A stretch of DNA of 12,058 nt from Tetmemena sp. SeJ-2015 (lineage: Eukaryota; Ciliophora; Spirotrichea; Sporadotrichida; Oxytrichidae). The notes under the pieces were generated by a model that made no database searches, had not been told where the DNA came from, and saw only the letters and a program-made list of their open reading frames with translations. A program made the position numbers and the translations under genes. The number at the start of each line of letters is the position of its first letter. Within the stretch, counting starts at the first letter, position 1. Below are positions 7,785-12,058 of this stretch, piece after piece. The DNA lies in contig JAJKFJ010021617.1 of the NCBI GenBank assembly GCA_027382625.1, forward strand, positions 1 through 12,058. The letters are read 5' to 3'.

Positions 7785-10700
7785 ATGATCGCCTTAGTTT
7801 TAAAATAGATTTGGAAAAAATGGGGTTTGACTTGGATCCTCTCTTTGCGAGCTGTTTTGCCCAATAGTGTTGATGGCACTCCTTGCAGTTGCAAGATCTA
7901 TTGTATCTCAAAAAGAATTGAGTTTTATGGGTATTAATTAGTTAATTGTATCGAAGAACGACATTGAACCTACTTCTAATGTTAAGAGTCTTGCATTATT
8001 TACGCCATCAACTTACCTAAGCAATTTATTTTAATGCGTCTAATGTCACCAAGGCAATGAGTGACATGGAAAATTCCTACGCCAACTTCAGAACCTTCAG
8101 CAACATAAGTTTCTCAGAAATAAGCGCAGTGGCCACATTCTTACCTATTCAAATATATTGCCCATGATACTACAGAGGTCAAAACTTAGATTGCTTACGC
8201 TGGACCTTCAGCTCTTACTGCTCAATAAATATTTGTAAATTTTCTTAATTTATTTAGGGTGATTATTTTCATTCTTACCTAAAATCGTCATGACTATCGT
8301 CTTCAATGAATTTATTATATAATTAAAAGGACAGATAGATAATTTTTTTAATTGTCAGGGCTGCTTTTAATTAAAATCTAAACATCTTCATCTATTATTC
8401 TATTAAATTATAAATCAATGAACAATAGAACATGCATATCAAAAATATAATGTTTAATTTTAAACTCAAGTTACTCTAAGATTAAATATCAAATTTTAAT
8501 TATTTTTCTAATATTTTTTGCACTTTAGTTTATTCATTGATCTTTTCTTTTTATAACTTCCTTTTGCTTATATAAATTATAAATGTACATTTTAAAAGCA
8601 ATTAATCAATATCAGTAATAAATTTGAATCGATTAATTAAAAGTTTCATTATAAAAAAAGAAATTTGAAATAATAATTTTTTTGCTTAGCTACTGCACAA
8701 AAGCAGTATATTAAAGAATTGCAGAGTAAATCTATCAGAACTGCTAAAGAAAATAGCATTCTTTCCAACTTATATGGTTTTTAAGACCTCAACTTCACTT
8801 TCAAAGAGTACATATTTTTTACAGCTCTTGGCAAGATATTAGTAATTACGTGGCCAGCAACAGTTATGCAACCGACAACGATCATCCCTACATATGTTTT
8901 GGCTTTGGTATAGTTATGAACTCAGCCGCTGACTACGAAGTAAGACTTATGTTCAACGACAGAGACGAGCAAGAAAAAACAAATTATACTTTTTAATTAT
9001 CTATCTAAAGAAGATGACTAGATGATTCCCAATCAATTAACAAACTTTCTTTGTTTTATAATAGAAGTTAGTTGCTGATGAATTTCTCAGGAAAATTAAA
9101 ATGCAAACAGCATCTTGAAGTCTGCTACGAATTTCAAAACAAATTATCCTTTATCGTTAGTAGTGATGTCTTATGTACCCTTTAAAATTAAAAATGAATC
9201 TTAATAGTGTTAAAATAGATATCAGGAAAAAAGATGAAAAGTCTTACGAGAAATATACCTAATAGGGATATTCTCTAATCTAAAACTTTATTGCAAACTT
9301 AGATATATTTCTTACGAACAGTCAATCAGCATCAGTAGTGATGGAATTAAATGGGCCTTTAAAACAGATTTCTATGTTGATGACGATTTTGGGGATGTTA
9401 TGAAGGGCATGCTTCCATTCTTTATGCTTCTTATGTACATCCTACCTGTCTACAGACTCATCAGCAATAAATATAATTATATTTAATGTTGTCTCTGAGA
9501 AAGAGAGCAAGGCAAGAGAGTCCATGAAAATGATGGGACTCACAGACTTTTCATACTGGTTATCTTGGTTCACATACTACATAATAGTAGTAACTATCAT
9601 TACAGTTCTCTGCCTCATAATTCTGAAGCCGTCTATATTCCCTAACTCTCATGGCGGCGTCATCTTCCTTTACTTCTGGGTTTATGGCGTGTCTCTTTTC
9701 GGTTTCGCCATCCTCATCCAATCATTTTTCTCAAAAGCTAGAGTTGCTGCTATTATTCAGAAATAAATAAAAATTTTACATTTAAAAAGTAAATAATGAA
9801 AGGTATTAAGATGAAATGCAAAACATTATTTCTATGCTATTTCATTGAGAGTAATATAATGAATTATTTATTTTTGAGATATACGGGTACTTTGATCTTC
9901 TTTGGTACAAGTTTCTTAAACTTAGTTGTGGCTAATGACACAGTTGCAGAATCCTCTAAGAAACAAACATAAATTAATGAATGCTGCATCTTTGCTTTGC
10001 CCAGTGGCAGTTCAACTTGGCAGCAATAACCTTGCCCTGTTCGAATCTAGTTAATTTTATATACATATTAGTGGAGTAGGCCTAAATTACGACAACATAA
10101 ATACCCTATATATGAACTACAGATTCTAAAGTTTTATTATTTATAAGTTGCCTTGTCATGATGACTATCGCTTTCTTCATCTATCTTTTCATAGGACTCT
10201 ACTTAGACAATTTACAATTTAGATATTAATCTTTTTGGTTATTATAGAACCACTATTAAAATAGTAAATTATTTTTTATTATCGAGCCCCTGCAAGGAAC
10301 TATGCTTTTGAGGTTTTATAGATAGAAACTAATTATAGCTAGTTTTCAATCATTTACCATGCAATTAGTCTCCAAGTTTTAGAGCTAAAATAACTTCTGA
10401 AATTTGAATTATTTTTTGTCTCTTTTTAACTTTAGATTTGCACTTTTGCTATTTAGCTTTGAAACAGCAAAAAAGTATTATAGATATAATATGAACTAGT
10501 ACAATTAATTTTTAAGAAATAATATCAAATAAGTTTTATAGAGCATGGATATAATATTATAGTTTGTTTAAATGTGCTTGGCGGAGATTATGGACTGAGA
10601 AAGCCATGGTACTTCTTGTTCTAGGCAAGCTACTGGTGCGGTACTACTAGAACCAGAAACAGAATTCACCAGAGGGAATCTCTTTCTCAGTAAACTTATA

Positions 10701-11391
10701 GCATACACATATTGATTGTTTTATAAGATGCCATGTTTATGACTTAGAGTTTAATTTAATTTTATTCTAATGTTTTACACTAAATAAATCAATTTACTTT
10801 CATATTAAAAGTTCAATAATGACTGAAGACGAAAAATATCTTAATAAAAATTTCCCTTAATGAAGATGGTAATTCATATTAATTTTAATAGATAGATGAA
10901 ATTTTAATAAGTAAATTATAATAATACTGATTTAATAAGAATAGTTTAAAATTTAAATTTTTTTCATTTCTGATCAAAGATATGACTCTAAAATTATTAA
11001 GGAAATTTGTAAAATTATTTTTAAAACAATCCCTATTTAATAGAGAGAGATCAAGATGACTTCGAGAGTAAACAAATGAAGAAGGAAAACTTTGAACCTA
11101 TTTCCAGAGAATATAAGCAACTTGAGAAAGACCAAAAGATGCTCAAGATTGAAAATCTTCACAAAACTATTTTTTAAAACTTATCCAAACGGATTCTCAG
11201 CAGTCAAGGGACTTAACATTAAGATGTACAACAGTCAAATCTTTTAATTTAATCTTTGCTCTTTTAGGTCACAATGGAGCAGGAAAGTCAACTACGATCT
11301 CCATGCTCACTGGTCTTGTTGAATCCTCCTAAGGCAGTTGCGAAGTCTTTGGCCATGATTTATTCAACGACATGAACTCAGTAAAAACCCC
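7785..11391 (+). CDS. ABCA-type ABC transporter, N-terminal half, split by 19 IESs
   Basis: The start is the ATG at 7785, giving MIALVLKQIWKKWGLT, then TM1 (CELFCPIVLMALLAVARSIV, residues about 17-36). This is the normal short cytosolic start of ABCA proteins. Residues about 40-325 form the large first extracellular domain. TM2 starts near residue 333 (MLPFFMLLMYILP). The cytosolic loop motif EKESKARESMKMMGL is at about 355-369, followed by further TM helices to about 540. The pre-NBD motif KPWYFLFQASYWCG is near 549, then a charged linker. NBD1 has GHNGAGKSTT at 638-647 and ends at VKTP near 678. Removing the 19 inferred IESs (1571 bp) puts Walker A in frame with the ATG. The rest of NBD1 is not in the window; a transposase gene follows at 11457. 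Confidence 0.88.
7835..7847. other. IES, 13 bp, pointer TTG
   Basis: TTG at 7832-7834 is repeated at 7845-7847. Removing 13 bp joins KKWGLT to CELFCPIVLM and restores the frame into TM1. Confidence 0.7.
8026..8035. other. IES, 10 bp, pointer AAT
   Basis: AAT at 8023-8025 is repeated at 8033-8035. Removal joins TPSTYLS to NASNVTKAM in frame. Confidence 0.85.
8150..8159. other. IES, 10 bp, pointer ATT
   Basis: ATT at 8147-8149 is repeated at 8157-8159. Removal joins AVATFLPI to AHDTTEVKT; without it the frame meets TGA within five codons. Confidence 0.85.
8222..8696. other. IES, 475 bp, pointer TACTGC
   Basis: TACTGC at 8216-8221 is repeated at 8691-8696. Removal joins AGPSALTA to QKQYIKELQ in frame. 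The interior is very AT-rich with no gene or element recognised; this is the longest IES in the plus half. Confidence 0.85.
8813..8823. other. IES, 11 bp, pointer TACA
   Basis: TACA at 8809-8812 is repeated at 8820-8823. Removal joins LNFTFKEY to SSWQDISNY in frame. Confidence 0.85.
8991..9006. other. IES, 16 bp, pointer CT
   Basis: CT at 8989-8990 is repeated at 9005-9006. Removal joins EQEKTNYT to KEDDQMIPNQ. The two-base pointer makes the exact ends less certain. Confidence 0.6.
9040..9070. other. IES, 31 bp, pointer TTA
   Basis: TTA at 9037-9039 is repeated at 9068-9070. Removal joins QMIPNQL to VADEFLRKIK in frame. Confidence 0.65.
9116..9123. other. IES, 8 bp, pointer TCT
   Basis: TCT at 9113-9115 is repeated at 9121-9123. 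Removing 8 bp (TGAAGTCT) eliminates an in-frame TGA and joins KIKMQTAS to ATNFKTNYPL. Confidence 0.65.
9199..9238. other. IES, 40 bp, pointer ATGAA
   Basis: ATGAA at 9194-9198 is repeated at 9234-9238. Removal joins SYVPFKIKNE to KSYEKYTQQGYSLIQ in frame. Confidence 0.75.
9323..9336. other. IES, 14 bp, pointer CAGT
   Basis: CAGT at 9319-9322 is repeated at 9333-9336. Removal joins LDIFLTNS to SDGIKWAFKTDFYV in frame. Confidence 0.7.
9469..9487. other. IES, 19 bp, pointer AAT
   Basis: AAT at 9466-9468 is repeated at 9485-9487. Removal joins LPVYRLISN to VVSEKESKARESM, the conserved loop after TM2. Confidence 0.9.
9766..9881. other. IES, 116 bp, pointer ATA
   Basis: ATA at 9763-9765 is repeated at 9879-9881. 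Removal joins KARVAAIIQK to YTGTLIFFGTSF. The segment is certainly removed, but other short repeats could shift the exact ends. Confidence 0.7.
9968..9977. other. IES, 10 bp, pointer AA
   Basis: AA at 9966-9967 is repeated at 9976-9977. Removal joins VAESSKKQ to MNAASLLCPVAVQ. A 4-bp slip within the local ATAA/ATTA repeats would also restore frame. Confidence 0.6.
10052..10072. other. IES, 21 bp, pointer TAGT
   Basis: TAGT at 10048-10051 is repeated at 10069-10072. Length is a multiple of three, so it is seen only by protein comparison: removal joins NNLALFESS to GVGLNYDNI. Confidence 0.8.
10134..10149. other. IES, 16 bp, pointer AAGTT
   Basis: AAGTT at 10129-10133 is repeated at 10145-10149. 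Removal joins YMNYRFQS to CLVMMTIAFFIYLF, a TM helix. Confidence 0.85.
10212..10573. other. IES, 362 bp, pointer AAT
   Basis: AAT at 10209-10211 is repeated at 10571-10573. Removal joins FIGLYLDN to VLGGDYGLRKPWYF, a conserved ABCA arrangement. The AT-rich interior holds no recognisable gene. Confidence 0.8.
10675..11047. other. IES, about 373 bp, pointer AGAG (tentative)
   Basis: AGAG at 10671-10674 recurs within an AG run at 11042-11049. The copy at 11044-11047 restores the frame, joining RNRIHQ to RDQDDFESKQMKKE. The AG run and a weakly conserved linker leave the exact junction uncertain. The AT-rich interior holds nothing recognisable. Confidence 0.5.
11169..11181. other. IES, 13 bp, pointer AAAACT
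   Basis: AAAACT at 11163-11168 is repeated at 11176-11181. Removal joins KIENLHKT to YPNGFSAVKGL at the start of NBD1. Confidence 0.9.
11245..11257. other. IES, 13 bp, pointer AATCTTT
   Basis: AATCTTT at 11238-11244 is repeated at 11251-11257. Removal joins MYNSQIF to ALLGHNGAGKSTT just before Walker A. Confidence 0.92.
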
Positions 11392-11456
11392 ATAATATGA
11401 TAAGAAAGTGAAAATCAGTTGTGTATAATTAATTTCTTTATTAATTACTGATAATC

Positions 11457-12058
11457 ATGCGAGTCAAACGCGAAATTACTCAAAAATAACTGCATGATCA
11501 ATCCTATCTCAGTTTCATTTTGACTCTAAGGTATGGATGTAGTCACCCTTATCAGTAGTAATAGCCAGTTCTCAACATCAACTCCATCGCAAAAATGTTG
11601 AGAGTGCCTGCGCGCACTATACTCTCGCATTTGAAAGTTGCTTTGCAGATGAGAAAGTTAGGAGTTGCAGCTGTTCCTCATCGCACTTCTAAGTTTCAAG
11701 ATGTGCACATCAATTATTTGATATTGATCCTCAAACTCTTCGCCACTAAGCGCACTTCAGTTTGGAAGTAGCGAGCGAAAGATCTTCCATTGATAGTTTC
11801 CTTATCTCAAGATCTCTCCGAGACTGTAGCAAACATCTATCGTTGAAATGGCATAACGTTACAAAACTGTGAATCGAAGTAAGCGCGTTATAGACTTCAC
11901 TAAGCCATTTATATATAATAATCTGAAATATATTTACGACTAGTGCTCGTGAGAGGAGATAGCGTGAAGTTTGTATGTGCTGACGAAGCTGTGTTCACCC
12001 ACAACACCTTCATGAAGAAGAGTTGGTACAAGAAGCACGATACATAGAAGTTACAGTA
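11457..12058 (+). pseudogene. Tc1/mariner-like transposase, 5' part, with in-frame TGA
   Basis: The ATG at 11457-11459 opens a frame of 200 codons to the window edge, with TAA/TAG as Gln. Residues about 40-60 include INSIAKMLRVPARTILSHL, a helix-turn-helix-like segment. SQDLSETVANIYR precedes NGIT, as in the second DNA-binding region of Tc1/IS630 transposases. FVCADEAVF near residues 178-186 resembles the first catalytic Asp block of the DDE/D domain. Codon 130 (11844-11846) is TGA, so this copy is interrupted unless that position is removed or misread. Base composition is richer in G+C than the flanks. Hypotrich TBE elements carry a transposase of this superfamily, so a TBE-class element is likely but its terminal repeats are not identified. 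The catalytic remainder lies beyond the window. Confidence 0.65.

Noticed and set aside
6489..8855. Shared 12-mer ATTACGTGGCCA near 6489 and near 8844, considered as a scrambled-gene pointer.
   Set aside because: The second copy lies in the middle of a well-supported coding segment, and one 12-base match is not surprising in this window.
7835..11257. Interpretation of the gene interruptions as spliceosomal introns.
   Set aside because: Most are 8-40 bp, lack GT..AG ends and are bounded by direct repeats of 2-7 bp, which fits IESs rather than introns.

Overview
The window looks like germline (micronuclear) DNA of a stichotrich/hypotrich ciliate of the Oxytricha-Stylonychia-Tetmemena kind. The sequence shows three things that point there. 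TAA and TAG must be read as glutamine and only TGA as stop for the recognisable proteins to be open. An ABC transporter gene is cut into macronuclear-destined segments (MDSs) by many very short AT-rich internal eliminated sequences (IESs). Each IES is bounded by a short direct repeat (pointer, 2-7 bp, mostly not TA). Species cannot be named from the sequence alone.

Layout. 1-175: GC-richer island with coding-like frames, strand unresolved. 207-2084: transposon-like element with ~53-bp imperfect terminal inverted repeats (TIRs), carrying a decayed minus-strand gene with a GNAT-acetyltransferase-like segment and Cys-rich segments. 2281-6088 (minus): the C-terminal half of an ABCA-type transporter (last part of TMD2, complete NBD2 core, C-terminus) in about nine MDSs. 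Its IESs include a 607-bp TA-flanked TIR element (2596-3202) and a 977-bp near-perfect palindrome (3452-4428). 6089-6687: AT-rich, nothing firm. 6688-7300: a perfect 258-bp-arm foldback element with an 8-bp target duplication. 7309-7784: AT-rich leader of the next gene. 7785-11391 (plus): the N-terminal half of an ABCA-type transporter (TMD1, first extracellular domain, start of NBD1), interrupted by 19 inferred IESs of 8-475 bp. 11457-12058: 5' part of a Tc1/mariner-like (possibly TBE-class) transposase gene running off the window.

How it fits together. The plus half stops just after the NBD1 Walker A region. The minus half starts in the middle of TMD2. There is no room between them for the missing half of either, so the simplest reading is one scrambled ABCA gene whose two halves lie in opposite orientation, with the middle (rest of NBD1, start of TMD2) outside the window. 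Removing all 19 inferred plus-half IESs leaves the initiator ATG and the Walker A glycine exactly in frame (1911 nt, 637 codons apart). Removing the 607-bp TIR element rejoins the C-terminal reading frame across conserved ABCA sequence. The locus is therefore both a fragmented gene and a landing site for several unrelated germline-limited elements. All family assignments are from motif recognition by eye; no database search was possible.
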